Positions 54,146 through 63,164 are shown, numbered from the stretch's first letter. The stretch: 64,000 bases of DNA from Paludibacteraceae bacterium (GCA_017559505.1 JAFYSF010000005.1:1-64000); one strand, 5' to 3'. Numbers and translations are program-made. The notes: generated by a model not told the origin, from the letters alone.

Positions 54146-55171
54146 TTATCTTAACAAGAAACGGAATCTATCAACATTCTTAAGCGCAATACCTGTACCA
54201 CGAGCCACAGCACGCAATGGATCTTCTGCTACATGGAATTGTATTTGGATCTTATCAGTCAAACGCTTAGCCAAACCTCTCAACAATGCACCACCACCAG
54301 CAAGATAAATACCTTTATCAATCAAATCAGCATACAACTCAGGTGGAGTTTCTCCCAACGCTGCAAGAATCGCTGTTTCAATTTTCGTAATTGTTTTATC
54401 CAAGCAATGTGCTATTTCTTGATAAGAAACTGGCACCTCCATCGGCAAACCTGTTACACGGTTCGGACCACGTACAATCATATCTTGAGGAGCTTCATCT
54501 CCCAAATCAATCAACGCAGAACCAACTTGTTTCTTAATTCTCTCTGCCATCACCTCACTCACACGAATATTATGTTGTTTAAACATATAATCAATAATAT
54601 CTTGTGTAAATGCATCTCCTGCAACGCGAAGAGATTTATCCGTAACAATACCACCAAGCGAAATAACCGCAATCTCTGTCGTACCACCACCGATATCAAC
54701 AACCATATTACCCTCTGGCGCTTCCACATCAAGACCAATACCCAATGCTGCCGCCATAGGCTCAAAAATCATATATACATCACGTCCTCCTGCATGTTCT
54801 GCAGAGTCACGCACAGCACGAATCTCAACCTCAGTACTACCTGAAGGAATACCAATTACCATACGCAACGACGGAGTGAAGAAAAAATGACCCTTGTTAG
54901 GAATCATTTTAATTAAACCACGAATCAACAATTCTGCAGCATGGAAATCGGCAATCACACCATCGCGCAAAGGACGAACGGTATAGATAGTTGGATTCTC
55001 CTTACCACGCATTTGCGCAGCAACAGAACCAATCGCTTCCAATTTCTCCGAACGCCTATCCAACGCCACAACAGATGGTTGATCTACCACGATTTTGTCA
55101 TTATGCAAAATGACCGTATTCGCAGTTCCCAAGTCCATCGCTATCTCTTGTGTCAATGAAAACAAACCCAT
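54146..55171 (-). CDS. mreB: rod shape-determining protein MreB
   Basis: A 341-residue bacterial actin. ATP-binding motifs: MDLGTANTVILHND (phosphate 1, ~12-25), VVDIGGGTTEIAVISLGGIV (phosphate 2, ~157-176), and YLAGGGALLRGLAKRL (adenosine motif, ~288-303). VGIPSGSTEVEIRAVRDSAEHAGGRDVYMIFEPMAAALGIGL is typical. It forms membrane-associated filaments that guide the elongation complex. First gene of mreBCD-mrdA-rodA, with a promoter at 55217-55247. Confidence 0.98.
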   Translation of the reverse strand: MGLFSLTQEIAMDLGTANTVILHNDKIVVDQPSVVALDRRSEKLEAIGSVAAQMRGKENPTIYTVRPLRDGVIADFHAAELLIRGLIKMIPNKGHFFFTPSLRMVIGIPSGSTEVEIRAVRDSAEHAGGRDVYMIFEPMAAALGIGLDVEAPEGNMVVDIGGGTTEIAVISLGGIVTDKSLRVAGDAFTQDIIDYMFKQHNIRVSEVMAERIKKQVGSALIDLGDEAPQDMIVRGPNRVTGLPMEVPVSYQEIAHCLDKTITKIETAILAALGETPPELYADLIDKGIYLAGGGALLRGLAKRLTDKIQIQFHVAEDPLRAVARGTGIALKNVDRFRFLLR

Positions 55172-55216
55172 TTTTTAATCTAAATTTTGAAATTTAAAAC
55201 TCTATTTAATCAACTG

Positions 55217-55247
55217 CAAAGTTACAAAAAAACACGCAAAAAAGCAA
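55217..55247 (-). promoter_or_regulatory. promoter of the mreB operon
   Basis: Minus strand TTG (CAA at 55245-55247), 20-bp spacer, TAACTTTG (plus-strand 55217-55224), about 45 bp from the ATG. Confidence 0.7.
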
Positions 55248-55255
55248 CAATTTGC

Positions 55256-56758
55256 TCACCTATTTTTTACACATTTTTTCAACAATGGTATCTCGCTCAA
55301 TGGCAAATCTTTTCGCACCAAATAAACCAAAAATACCATCAACAATATCGTACGATAACCCATTCTCAACCAGAAGTTTGACACCTCAACCACCTCTCCT
55401 GCCATCCACAACATTGCAGTCAAAACCACATAAATCCCTATACTTTTCAACGGATATGCAATAGCATAATATTTCTGACCAATAAAGTAGCTCAACAACA
55501 TCATCACCACATAGCTCACCAACGATGCACTCGCACTAGCCCAATAACTATATTTTGGCACAAATACCACATTGATTATCAGTGTTATCACAAACCCAAC
55601 TATCGAAAACCAAGCACCATACATCGTTCTGTCTATCAATTTATACCACAACGACAAATTATAAACCACCCCTTGTATCAAATATGTAATCAACACTATC
55701 GGGATAATCTGCAACCCTTCACGATACTGAGGGCCAAGCACATACTGAAATACATCCATATAAAACACCATACCCAAAAATATCAACAACGCCGCAATTA
55801 TGTAGTATTTCATCGCATCTGCATAGCTCTCCTTACTATCTCTACTTCCATGTTTTGCAAACACAAATGGCTCGTATGCAAACCTAAATGCGTATGTAAA
55901 CATCATCATAATCATTGCTATCTTAAAACTCGCCCCATATATCCCCAACTGACGCATACCCTCTTCTGCATCAGGGTACACAATCGGGAATATTATCTTA
56001 TCAACCGTCTGATTCATAATGCCTGCAATACCCAACAACAACAATGGCAAACTATATCGCAACATTTTCTTCAAAACACCCCAATCAAAAGTCCACTTAC
56101 CCACAAACACAAATGGCAACAATGCCAATGTCACTGCCGTCGTAGATATCACATTCGACACAAATATATACCCCACGCCGTATGTTGGATTATAGAACCA
56201 ATCTATCAACTCTGGCTTCCAATCCATTATCTTCGGACAACCCACCAAAAAGAACAAATTACACCCAATATTCACAAAAATCATGAATAATTTCAACGAT
56301 GCAAACACCAACGGCTTATTCTTATATCGCAAATAACTAAACGGAATACTATCAAACGCATCCATTGCCACTGCCACACCGAGCATCGCAATAAACTCAG
56401 GATAAGCTCCATAGCCCATAGCATCTGCCACCTGCCCTTGCAACAACAAACACAACACCGCAAATATCGTCGACGTCACAGCCAACGATGTCAATGTTGT
56501 ACTATACACCCTATTTGTCCTCTTTTCATCCTCCGCATCATTATTCACAAAACGAAAGAATCCAGTCTCCATCCCGTACGTTAATATAATGATAACCAAC
56601 GCAGTCCACGCATAAAGATTCGTCACAATCCCATACTCCGACGCATCAGCCAACACATAACTATACAACGGCACCAAACACCAATTCAAAAACTTACCCA
56701 CAATACTACTCAACCCATAAATTGCAGTCTCTTTAGCCAATTGTTTCAATCCAGCCAT
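55256..56758 (-). CDS. polysaccharide flippase (Wzx/MATE-like)
   Basis: A 500-residue polytopic membrane protein with about 12-14 helices, of the MOP superfamily (oligosaccharide flippases). It begins MAGLKQLAKETAIYGLSSIVGKFLNWCLVPLYSYVL, the usual Wzx/RfbX-like start. The region RYSLPLLLLGIAGIMNQTVDKIIFP and YGASFKIAMIMMMFTYAFRFAYEPFVFAKHG is typical. It likely moves lipid-linked sugar units across the inner membrane. It is about 9 kb from the glycan cluster and on the other strand, so whether it serves that polymer is unknown. Confidence 0.9.
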   Translation of the reverse strand: MAGLKQLAKETAIYGLSSIVGKFLNWCLVPLYSYVLADASEYGIVTNLYAWTALVIIILTYGMETGFFRFVNNDAEDEKRTNRVYSTTLTSLAVTSTIFAVLCLLLQGQVADAMGYGAYPEFIAMLGVAVAMDAFDSIPFSYLRYKNKPLVFASLKLFMIFVNIGCNLFFLVGCPKIMDWKPELIDWFYNPTYGVGYIFVSNVISTTAVTLALLPFVFVGKWTFDWGVLKKMLRYSLPLLLLGIAGIMNQTVDKIIFPIVYPDAEEGMRQLGIYGASFKIAMIMMMFTYAFRFAYEPFVFAKHGSRDSKESYADAMKYYIIAALLIFLGMVFYMDVFQYVLGPQYREGLQIIPIVLITYLIQGVVYNLSLWYKLIDRTMYGAWFSIVGFVITLIINVVFVPKYSYWASASASLVSYVVMMLLSYFIGQKYYAIAYPLKSIGIYVVLTAMLWMAGEVVEVSNFWLRMGYRTILLMVFLVYLVRKDLPLSEIPLLKKCVKNR

Positions 56759-56787
56759 AATAAAATCATAAAAAATTAAAACTCAAA

Positions 56788-56890
56788 ACACACATTCTCA
56801 TTGTGTATTCAATTCCAAAATCTCACCCTACCCGCAAGCAACCTTCAAGCAAACTGCTCCTTAGAAGACTGACACACACTCACAGTGTGT
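56788..56890. repeat. composite hairpin repeat (copy 2)
   Basis: A degenerate palindrome (ACACA/TGTGT around 56790-56806), a core GCAAGCAACCTTCAAGCAA at 56834-56852, and a second palindrome ACACACT / AGTGTGT (56874-56890). Same architecture as 21814-21940 and 61992-62098. Confidence 0.65.
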
Positions 56891-56905
56891 ACCCATTCCT
56901 CATTC

Positions 56906-57922
56906 TCAAAAAAGCGACTGCTCCAAGTCTCCTCTCGTTCTGCCCAAATGCTTATACGCCAACTCTGTCACCTCACGCCCGCGAGGAGTCCTTTTTATAA
57001 AACCCTCTTTAATCAAAAATGGCTCATACACCTCCTCAATCGTACCTGCATCCTCACTCATCGCCGTAGCAATCGTAGTTAAACCAACAGGTCCGCCTTT
57101 GAATTTATCAATCATCGTCAACAATATCTTATTGTCGATTTCATCCAATCCATAGCGATCAATATTCAGAGCCTCAAGCGCATAGCACGCTATTGTCTTA
57201 TCAATTCTACCGCTACCCTTCACCTGTGCAAAGTCACGCACTCGGCGCAACAAGGCATTCGCTATACGAGGCGTTCCCCTACTCCTACGCGCAATCTCCA
57301 CCGCTGCTTCTCTCACAATAGGCACTTGCATAATAGCCGACGAACGCTCAATAATACCCACCAACACCTCATCGTCGTAGTACTCAAAGTGGCAATTTAT
57401 ACCAAATCTCGCTCTCAACGGAGCTGTCAAAAGACCACTCCTTGTAGTCGCACCAATCAACGTAAAAGGCTCCAAATCTATCTGCACCGATCTTGCCGAA
57501 GGACCCTTATCAATCATAATATCAATACGATAATCCTCCATTGCCGAATAGAGATACTCCTCCACTACCGGACTCAAACGGTGAATTTCATCAATAAACA
57601 ACACATCATTTCTCTCCAACGATGTCAGCAAACCAGCCAAATCACCCGGTTTATCCAACACAGGACCCGAAGTCAACTTAAAGCCAACCCCCAACTCATT
57701 TGCAATAATATTACTCAACGTCGTCTTACCAAGTCCCGGAGGTCCATGCAACAACGTATGGTCAAGACTCTCTCCACGCATACGAGCCGCCTGCACAAAG
57801 ATACTGAGATTCTCAACCACTTTGTCCTGACCCGAAAAATCATCAAACGACAACGGACGCAAAGCCTTATCCAAGTCCCCCTCCGCCTCTCGCTTTGGAT
57901 TATGTATATCAAAATTGTTCAT
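56906..57922 (-). CDS. ruvB: Holliday junction branch migration ATPase RuvB
   Basis: A 338-residue AAA+ motor that with RuvA moves Holliday junctions during recombination and repair. Start region [26 protein letters not shown], Walker [11 protein letters not shown] (59-68), Walker [11 protein letters not shown] (~107-116), sensor 1 region [19 protein letters not shown], and arginine finger [22 protein letters not shown]. The C-terminal winged helix ends [15 protein letters not shown]. Normal length. It is upstream of the flippase and downstream of the ABC ATPase on the same strand. Confidence 0.98.
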   Translation of the reverse strand: MNNFDIHNPKREAEGDLDKALRPLSFDDFSGQDKVVENLSIFVQAARMRGESLDHTLLHGPPGLGKTTLSNIIANELGVGFKLTSGPVLDKPGDLAGLLTSLERNDVLFIDEIHRLSPVVEEYLYSAMEDYRIDIMIDKGPSARSVQIDLEPFTLIGATTRSGLLTAPLRARFGINCHFEYYDDEVLVGIIERSSAIMQVPIVREAAVEIARRSRGTPRIANALLRRVRDFAQVKGSGRIDKTIACYALEALNIDRYGLDEIDNKILLTMIDKFKGGPVGLTTIATAMSEDAGTIEEVYEPFLIKEGFIKRTPRGREVTELAYKHLGRTRGDLEQSLF

Positions 57923-57943
57923 AATTCATAAATTAAGTTATTC

Positions 57944-57971
57944 ATTCCTCATTCCTCACTCCTCATTCCTC
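57944..57971. repeat. heptamer array (ATTCCTC)4 at the 3' end of the ABC ATPase gene
   Basis: ATTCCTC, ATTCCTC, ACTCCTC, ATTCCTC. On the minus strand it encodes the last residues (RNEE) and the stop codon of the ABC ATPase. Confidence 0.85.
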
Positions 57972-58699
57972 ATTGAATAAAATATTCTTTCTATACTTCC
58001 ATATTTCGCCACCAAATCATCCTTTGTGCCCTGCTCTATCACATTACCTTTATTAATAACTATCACATCATCACACACTTGCTCTACCTCTTGCATGATA
58101 TGAGTCGAAAAAATCACCAATCTATCACGTCCCAAATCCTTAATCAACTGACGAATTTCAATCAACTGATTAGGGTCAAGTCCCGTAGTAGGCTCATCGA
58201 GTATCAAAACCTTCGGATCATGAATTATAGCCGCTGCAATACCCACTCTTTGACGATAACCCTTCGACAACTGTCCAATCTTCTTATTCGCCTCCAAAGT
58301 CAACCCTGTGCGCTCTATCACTTGTTCAACAGCATCTTTTATCATCTTACCTTTATTCCCTAATTGTGCATTGTGCATTGTGCATTGCGCATTATATATT
58401 TCTGCCACAAACTCCAAATACTCTCTCACATACATATCCAAATACAACGGATTATGCTCTGGCAAATACCCCACTAACCTCTTAGTTTCAACATCATCCA
58501 CCGCCACTCTCTTGCCATCAATCAATACCTCTCCCTCATCTGCAGCGATATAACCCGTCACAATCTTCATAAGCGTAGATTTACCTGCTCCATTCGGACC
58601 CAACAATCCCACAATTCTACCTACACCAAACCCCTGATTTATAGTACACAGCACCTTCTGCGCACCATAACTTTTCGATATATTTTTTATTTTCAACAT
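57956..58699 (-). CDS. ABC transporter ATP-binding protein (GldA-like)
   Basis: A 247-residue ABC ATPase. Walker A GPNGAGKST at 34-42, signature LSKGYRQRVG at 144-153, Walker B VLILDEPTTGLDPNQ at ~164-178, switch His in IFSTHIMQEVEQ. The sequence, including EHNPLYLDMYVREYLEFVAEI, is closest to the gliding-type/multidrug ATPases such as GldA. Residues 103-113 (NAQCTMHNAQL) are encoded by a heptamer array (58364-58391) that looks like an in-frame insertion in the helical region, and the last residues and stop come from another array. No permease gene is adjacent. Loss or gain of one heptamer would shift the frame. Confidence 0.9.
   Translation of the reverse strand: MLKIKNISKSYGAQKVLCTINQGFGVGRIVGLLGPNGAGKSTLMKIVTGYIAADEGEVLIDGKRVAVDDVETKRLVGYLPEHNPLYLDMYVREYLEFVAEIYNAQCTMHNAQLGNKGKMIKDAVEQVIERTGLTLEANKKIGQLSKGYRQRVGIAAAIIHDPKVLILDEPTTGLDPNQLIEIRQLIKDLGRDRLVIFSTHIMQEVEQVCDDVIVINKGNVIEQGTKDDLVAKYGSIERIFYSMRNEE
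58364..58391. repeat. heptamer array (TTGTGCA)3-TTGCGCA inside the ABC ATPase gene
   Basis: Four units in 28 bp, the same heptamer (in the opposite orientation) as at 27349-27369. 28 is not a multiple of 3, so copy-number change alters the frame. Confidence 0.9.
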
Positions 58700-58745
58700 A
58701 GTCTATCTTGTACAATTTTTGCAATTTGCAAATTTACAAAAAAAA

Positions 58746-58773
58746 TCTCAACTCTCCACTCTCAATTCTCAAC
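58746..58773. repeat. heptamer array (TCTCAAC-type), four units
   Basis: TCTCAAC, TCTCCAC, TCTCAAT, TCTCAAC in register between the divergent ABC ATPase and the plus-strand hypothetical gene. Confidence 0.8.
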
Positions 58774-58782
58774 TTTTTTTAC

Positions 58783-58790
58783 TACCTTTG
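58783..58790 (+). promoter_or_regulatory. putative -7 element with near-leaderless start
   Basis: TACCTTTG ends 9 bp before the ATG at 58800. There is no TTG 19-20 bp upstream, where the heptamer array lies. The layout (CAACTTTTTTT, two bases, TAnCTTTGCA) closely matches that before 37660. Confidence 0.4.
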
Positions 58791-58799
58791 CACTCGATT

Positions 58800-59198
58800 A
58801 TGAAGAAAAGACAACAAACACATTTCCTAATACTAATAATTGCAATGCTCATCGGCATTGCAACAACAAGTGTAGTCTCTATCTTCACCACCCAATATGC
58901 CCAAGTTGTATGCCAAACGATAGAAAATAGCGAACCGCAAGAGCATCAAAAACCTCTATTCTCGCAAATATCGGCACTCGACATACAAATAACGGCAAAT
59001 AATAGCAAACTGCCAACTTTTTCAACTCAAAGTTTAGCAAAACGAGTATCCCAACACTCTACTCTCAACAACCTGCTCCAAACAGCAAATACTATAATAC
59101 TCAATTCTTTACGCGAGAACAGCTGTAGCAACATCTTATCATACAGCCATCGTACTCCCCTGTATTATATCTTTGCATTACATCGCATGCGGAATTAG
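58800..59198 (+). CDS. hypothetical membrane-anchored protein
   Basis: 132 residues from the ATG at 58800 (MKKRQQTHFLILIIAMLIGI), which has a basic start and one hydrophobic segment at about 9-28 (uncleaved anchor or signal peptide). The remainder is Ser/Thr/Asn-rich and polar, ending SYSHRTPLYYIFALHRMRN. No family was recognised. It is alone, divergent from the ABC ATPase. The longer frame from 58719 is rejected because its first residues are a translated heptamer array. Real gene status is likely but not certain. Confidence 0.5.
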   Translation: MKKRQQTHFLILIIAMLIGIATTSVVSIFTTQYAQVVCQTIENSEPQEHQKPLFSQISALDIQITANNSKLPTFSTQSLAKRVSQHSTLNNLLQTANTIILNSLRENSCSNILSYSHRTPLYYIFALHRMRN

Positions 59199-59249
59199 CC
59201 TCCGCCCTTTCCCCTAAATAAAACACACAATTTTATCTTAATTTATTCA

Positions 59250-59285
59250 TCCGACTTGTCTAACTAGTCTGACTAGTCCGACACG
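59250..59285. repeat. 9-bp tandem repeat (TCCGACTTG-type), four units
   Basis: TCCGACTTG, TCTAACTAG, TCTGACTAG, TCCGACACG. Related to the nonamer palindrome at 54091-54126. Confidence 0.7.
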
Positions 59286-59307
59286 TCATAATCCATTAGA
59301 AAACAAA

Positions 59308-59811
59308 ATGAAAAATAATAATATTCCAGAAAACCTTCTCGAAGGCCTCAACATCACAGAGAAACGCAATAGCGGCTCTATCGTCAAATCACTTGTATAT
59401 CTTGCAGTTGCGGTAATAGCAACATGCTCTCTAATCTTTATTAAAGACAGCAAATCAGCCATTTATATGTTTGCAGGCATAGTTGCAGCATTTGGCTATA
59501 TTATGGCTATCTGCGTGCTAATTTTCACTCACAAGGATGTGCTATGCGAAGGTAAACGCCTCAATGGCTACACCCTTTATTTCGACGCAGCCAATGCCAA
59601 CGTCGAAAAAGCCATAGCTTCAAAAGATGCTAAAGCATTGAAAAACTACAAAAATACCACTGAAAATGGTCTCAAACTCGAATTAGCTTATAGCGATGAC
59701 CACAGCGTAGCTCGTTACCGCCTCTACCGCTACATCCCATTTGAATTCCAACCTGATGGCGAAATTGTAGAACTCAACACAGAACAAGTCAAAGTCCTAA
59801 CTCAACTTTAA
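59308..59811 (+). CDS. hypothetical membrane protein
   Basis: 167 residues. Two membrane helices at about 27-43 (SLVYLAVAVIATCSLIFI) and 50-72 (AIYMFAGIVAAFGYIMAICVLIF), then a soluble part of about 90 residues (RLNGYTLYFDAANANVEKAIASKDAKALKNYKNTTENGLKLELAYSDDHSVARYRLYRYIPFEFQPDG). The soluble part looks like a small folded domain with regular strands at the end. No family was recognised. Single gene; a nonamer array lies upstream and a hairpin downstream. Confidence 0.7.
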   Translation: MKNNNIPENLLEGLNITEKRNSGSIVKSLVYLAVAVIATCSLIFIKDSKSAIYMFAGIVAAFGYIMAICVLIFTHKDVLCEGKRLNGYTLYFDAANANVEKAIASKDAKALKNYKNTTENGLKLELAYSDDHSVARYRLYRYIPFEFQPDGEIVELNTEQVKVLTQL

Positions 59812-59907
59812 CGCCACACAAACTTCAACATAAAAGTAAGGAAGCCCCATTTTCCATAAATAAGTTTAAAGTTAAAAGTTTTTCCCGGCTTCCGTGCTTT
59901 TTAACAC

Positions 59908-59934
59908 AATAGGCTGACTAAATGTCAGCCTATT
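59908..59934. terminator. bidirectional hairpin between the hypothetical gene and topB
   Basis: AATAGGCTGAC (59908-59918), loop TAAAT, GTCAGCCTATT (59924-59934): perfect 11-bp stem between convergent genes. A second stem (GGAAGCC / GGCTTCC) lies just upstream. Confidence 0.7.
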
Positions 59935-59959
59935 GCTATATATATTCAAAGTATTATAA

Positions 59960-61954
59960 TCATTCAAAAGGGTGTCGCCAATCGCATCCTTCGCGCCAAA
60001 GGGAACAGCCATAGGCTGTGCGACCCTTTATAATGACACCTTTGCCACACTTTGGGCATGGTGCACCTTCTTTTATTTCTACTTTTTTAGTTGATTTACG
60101 TTTTGGTTTTTCTGATTCTTGCTTTTGAGGTGCAATTTCTACTATACGCCGTGTTGGATTTTGCTTCATCACCTCGTGAACCACACTGCCTACCATCTGT
60201 TTCAATTCATCAATAAACTGAGATGCCGCAAAAGACCCCTTCTCTATATCACGAAGTTTCTTTTCCCACTGCCCTGTCAATTCAGCCGATTTGAGAAGTT
60301 CGAATTGAATAGTTGCAATTAGATCAATACCGGTCTGAGTAGGCACAAGCGATTTGCGCTCCTTGCGAATATAATTGCGCTTAAAGAGTGTTTCGATAAT
60401 AGCCGCACGCGTAGAAGGGCGACCTATACCATTCTCTTTCATTGCATCACGAAGTTCCTCGTTGTCAACTAATTTACCAGCCGTTTCCATAGCACGAAGA
60501 AGAGTTGCTTCGGTATATTGTTTTGGAGGCGAAGTTTGCTTTTGGGCTAAATCGGGAGTATGAGGACCAACCTCGCCTTTAACAAACTGTGGCAATACTC
60601 TACCTTCATCGTCATCTTTTTCTTCCATTGAATCGACATTCCCTACTCCTTGCTCCTTGTTCCCTACTCCATATTCGAATACAGTACGCCAACCCGGTCC
60701 GAGAATACGTTTGCCTGTAACCTTAAACTCTACTCCATTAACATCGCCTATGACCGTAGTAGTAGATATTTTACATTCAGGATAGAAATTAGCAATGAAA
60801 TGGCGCACAACAAGGTCGTAAACCTTACGCTCTGGCTCAGTCATTGCTGCATTATTATAGCCTGTTGGTATAATAGCATGGTGGTCAGTGACCTTAGCAT
60901 TATCGAAAACTTTTTTAGATTTAGGCAATTTGCTGAGATTGAGAGATGCGACTAACTGCTCATAGCCCTTCAAACCTTTCAGTGTAGCAGGCATCTTCGG
61001 ATATAAATCTTCGCTTAAGAAGGTAGTATCGACACGCGGATAGGTGGTAAGTTTCTTTTCGTATAGGGATTGAATCAATTTGAGAGTTTCGTCGGCAGAG
61101 AAAGAGAATTTCTTGTTACACTCAACCTGCAAAGAGGTGAGGTCAAAGAGCTTTGGAGCTGATTCTGTGCCTTTTTTCTCAGTAACAGAGGTAACTTCGA
61201 ACTCATGACCTTCGATTTGTTTAAGAGCCTCGCGCGCTTCGTCTTCGGACTTATACTTGCCTTTAGTGCTTGAAAAAGTTACATCTCGATACAATGTTTT
61301 CAACTCCCAATATGGTTCGGGGATAAAATTCTTTATCTCGTTGTAACGATTGACTATCAATGCCAAAGTAGGTGTTTGCACTCGCCCAATAGATAGCACC
61401 TGACGATTGCCACCATATTTGAGAGTATAGATGCGAGTTGCATTCATGCCAAGCAACCAATCGCCTATGGCACGAGCAAGACCAGCTTCGTACAATCGTT
61501 GAAACTCGGAATTATCTTTCAAAGAATTGAAACCTTCGCGTATTGACTCTTCGGTCAATGATGAAATCCACAAACGCTTTACGGGACATTTGCAAAGTGC
61601 CTTTTGCATCACCCATCGCTGAATAAGCTCACCTTCTTGGCCAGCATCACCGCAATTTATAACCTCGGTGGCTGTGGACATGAGTTTTTCGATAACCGAA
61701 AATTGCTTTTTATAATTGTCAATATCAATGAGTTTGATACCAAAACGTGCGGGAATAATAGGTAGGGAACTGTAGTTCCACCCCTTCCACTCGGGGAGGT
61801 AGTCGTGAGGCTCCTTGAGCGTGCAGAGATGACCATAGGTCCATGTAACTTGATAGCCATTGCCCTCAAGATATCCGTCTTTCTTCGTATTTGCACCAAG
61901 TATGGATGCGATTTCGCGCGCCACGCTTGGCTTTTCGGCTATGCAAAGTTTCAT
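59960..61954 (-). CDS. topB: DNA topoisomerase III
   Basis: A 664-residue type IA topoisomerase. The Toprim domain starts MKLCIAEKPSVAREIASILGA, with acidic NCGDAGQEGELIQRW (100-114). The core has RAIGDWLLGMNATR (161-174) and SIGRVQTPTLAL (188-199). The nucleophile is Tyr305 in KLTTYPRVDT. A C-terminal zinc-finger-like domain (CPKCGKGVIIKGRTAYGCSLWREGCDWRHPF) ends the protein. Residues ~429-438 within YGVGNKEQGVGN are encoded by a heptamer array (60643-60670), an apparent insertion in a surface loop. It relaxes negative supercoils and unlinks DNA during replication and recombination. Chromosomal, not plasmid, context here. Confidence 0.96.
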   Translation of the reverse strand: MKLCIAEKPSVAREIASILGANTKKDGYLEGNGYQVTWTYGHLCTLKEPHDYLPEWKGWNYSSLPIIPARFGIKLIDIDNYKKQFSVIEKLMSTATEVINCGDAGQEGELIQRWVMQKALCKCPVKRLWISSLTEESIREGFNSLKDNSEFQRLYEAGLARAIGDWLLGMNATRIYTLKYGGNRQVLSIGRVQTPTLALIVNRYNEIKNFIPEPYWELKTLYRDVTFSSTKGKYKSEDEAREALKQIEGHEFEVTSVTEKKGTESAPKLFDLTSLQVECNKKFSFSADETLKLIQSLYEKKLTTYPRVDTTFLSEDLYPKMPATLKGLKGYEQLVASLNLSKLPKSKKVFDNAKVTDHHAIIPTGYNNAAMTEPERKVYDLVVRHFIANFYPECKISTTTVIGDVNGVEFKVTGKRILGPGWRTVFEYGVGNKEQGVGNVDSMEEKDDDEGRVLPQFVKGEVGPHTPDLAQKQTSPPKQYTEATLLRAMETAGKLVDNEELRDAMKENGIGRPSTRAAIIETLFKRNYIRKERKSLVPTQTGIDLIATIQFELLKSAELTGQWEKKLRDIEKGSFAASQFIDELKQMVGSVVHEVMKQNPTRRIVEIAPQKQESEKPKRKSTKKVEIKEGAPCPKCGKGVIIKGRTAYGCSLWREGCDWRHPFE
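60643..60670. repeat. heptamer array inside topB
   Basis: CTACTCC, TTGCTCC, TTGTTCC, CTACTCC: four units, 28 bp, within the coding frame. Confidence 0.85.
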
Positions 61955-61991
61955 ATTATTTTAGTGATTTTAGAGATGCTTTTTAGATGCG

Positions 61992-62098
61992 AATACACAA
62001 TGAGAGTGTGTATTTTTTTTGACTGTTTTCTTGCTTGAAGGTTGCTTGAAGGTATTTAGAGGGTAAGGAGAAGAAATACACAATGAGAGTGTGTATTT
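61992..62098. repeat. composite hairpin repeat (copy 3, inverted)
   Basis: AATACACA / TGTGTATT (61992-62014), core CTTGCTTGAAGGTTGCTTGA (62030-62049), second palindrome (62074-62098, 9-bp stem). Orientation is opposite to copies 1 and 2. It fills the gap between topB and aroG/aroQ and may stop transcription. Confidence 0.75.
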
Positions 62099-62104
62099 GG
62101 ATTG

Positions 62105-63130
62105 TTACTGCTTTAACTGAATATTTACGGATTCTTCGTGCAATAATTCGTAAATTTGCTTTACTAATTTTTGCGACAATCCAAACTCTTCGGCTAATTC
62201 AAGTCGGTTTTGTATTACATCATTATATCGCCCAGTTTGAACAATCGGCATATTATGCTGATGCTTATAGTTGCCGATTTCGCGAGAGACTTGCATGCGC
62301 TTGGCAAGAGTTTCAATCAATATTGAGTCCAAAGAGTCGATCTTACTACGCAATTCAGCTAACTCTTGGTTGTGATTATTCCGCTCGTGAATCACTAACG
62401 ATTTGAGCATAACGTCGAGTTCATCGGGGGTTAATTGTTGCTCGGCATCGCTAAATGCTTGCTCTGGAGAACAATGACATTCAATCATTAAGCCATCGAA
62501 ATCGAGGTCAAATGCTTTTTGACTTAATCCTGCAACCAAATCACGATTGCCTGCGATATGAGATGGGTCGCAAATGATTGGAATTTTAGGGAATTGTCGA
62601 TGCAATTCAATAGGTATATACCACTGTGGGTCATTGCGATAAGTGAGTGAGTTATAGACTGAAAAACCACGATGCACCGCCACAATGCGCTCTATACCAG
62701 CTTGTTGAATACGCTTAATGGCTCCAATCCAAAGATTTATGTCAGGATTCATCGGATTTTTGACCAATACTGTTATAGCGCGATTGTCTTTTAATACATC
62801 GGCAATTTCCTGGACTGCAAATGGATTGGTGGTAGTGCGAGCTCCTATCCACACAAAATCAAGACCTGCAGCTACAGCTAATTTTGTGTGCTCGGCATTT
62901 GCTACCTCGGTGCCGACAGCCATTCCAGTCTCAATCTTCACACGTTGTAACCACTGCAAACCAATTTCACCAACACCTTCAAAGGAACCAGGCTGAGTGC
63001 GAGGTTTCCACAATCCTGCACGAAACCATTTCACACCCATTGCAGCCAATAATTTGGCTGTTGACATGACTTGGTGTTCTGTTTCTGCAGCACAAGGGCC
63101 AGCTATAATTAATTCATTATTCATAAGCAT
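62105..63130 (-). CDS. bifunctional DAHP synthase / chorismate mutase
   Basis: 341 residues. Residues ~1-255 are a type I-beta DAHP synthase (erythrose-4-phosphate + phosphoenolpyruvate to DAHP, first step of the shikimate pathway): LIIAGPCAAETEHQV, WFRAGLWKPRTQPGSFEGVGEIGLQWL, WIGARTTTNPFAVQEIA, LVKNPMNPD, PIICDPSHIAGNRDLV, GLMIECHCSPEQAFSDAEQQLTP. Residues ~262-335 are an AroQ-type chorismate mutase (ELRSKIDSLDSILIETLAKRMQVSREIGNYKHQHNMPIVQTGRYNDVI). The mutase is at the C terminus, the reverse of the B. subtilis order; this is usual in Bacteroidota. The mutase domain may give feedback control. ATG at 63124 is an alternative start. Confidence 0.95.
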   Translation of the reverse strand: MLMNNELIIAGPCAAETEHQVMSTAKLLAAMGVKWFRAGLWKPRTQPGSFEGVGEIGLQWLQRVKIETGMAVGTEVANAEHTKLAVAAGLDFVWIGARTTTNPFAVQEIADVLKDNRAITVLVKNPMNPDINLWIGAIKRIQQAGIERIVAVHRGFSVYNSLTYRNDPQWYIPIELHRQFPKIPIICDPSHIAGNRDLVAGLSQKAFDLDFDGLMIECHCSPEQAFSDAEQQLTPDELDVMLKSLVIHERNNHNQELAELRSKIDSLDSILIETLAKRMQVSREIGNYKHQHNMPIVQTGRYNDVIQNRLELAEEFGLSQKLVKQIYELLHEESVNIQLKQ

Positions 63131-63164
63131 AATTCGTATTTAACATCCCAGCTAGATGATTATG

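Noticed and set aside
55673..56290. Long open frames opposite the flippase (55673-56290) and ruvB (57326-57931)
   Set aside because: Composition (His, Asn, Ile, Thr-rich without domains) is typical of antisense frames; the minus-strand genes are certain.
58719..58799. N-terminal extension of the gene at 58800
   Set aside because: The first 27 residues are mostly a translated heptamer array upstream of a clean ATG with a hydrophobic N terminus.
59960..61954. topB as a marker of an integrated conjugative element
   Set aside because: No relaxase, tra genes, integrase or attachment repeats nearby; Bacteroidota chromosomes normally carry topB.
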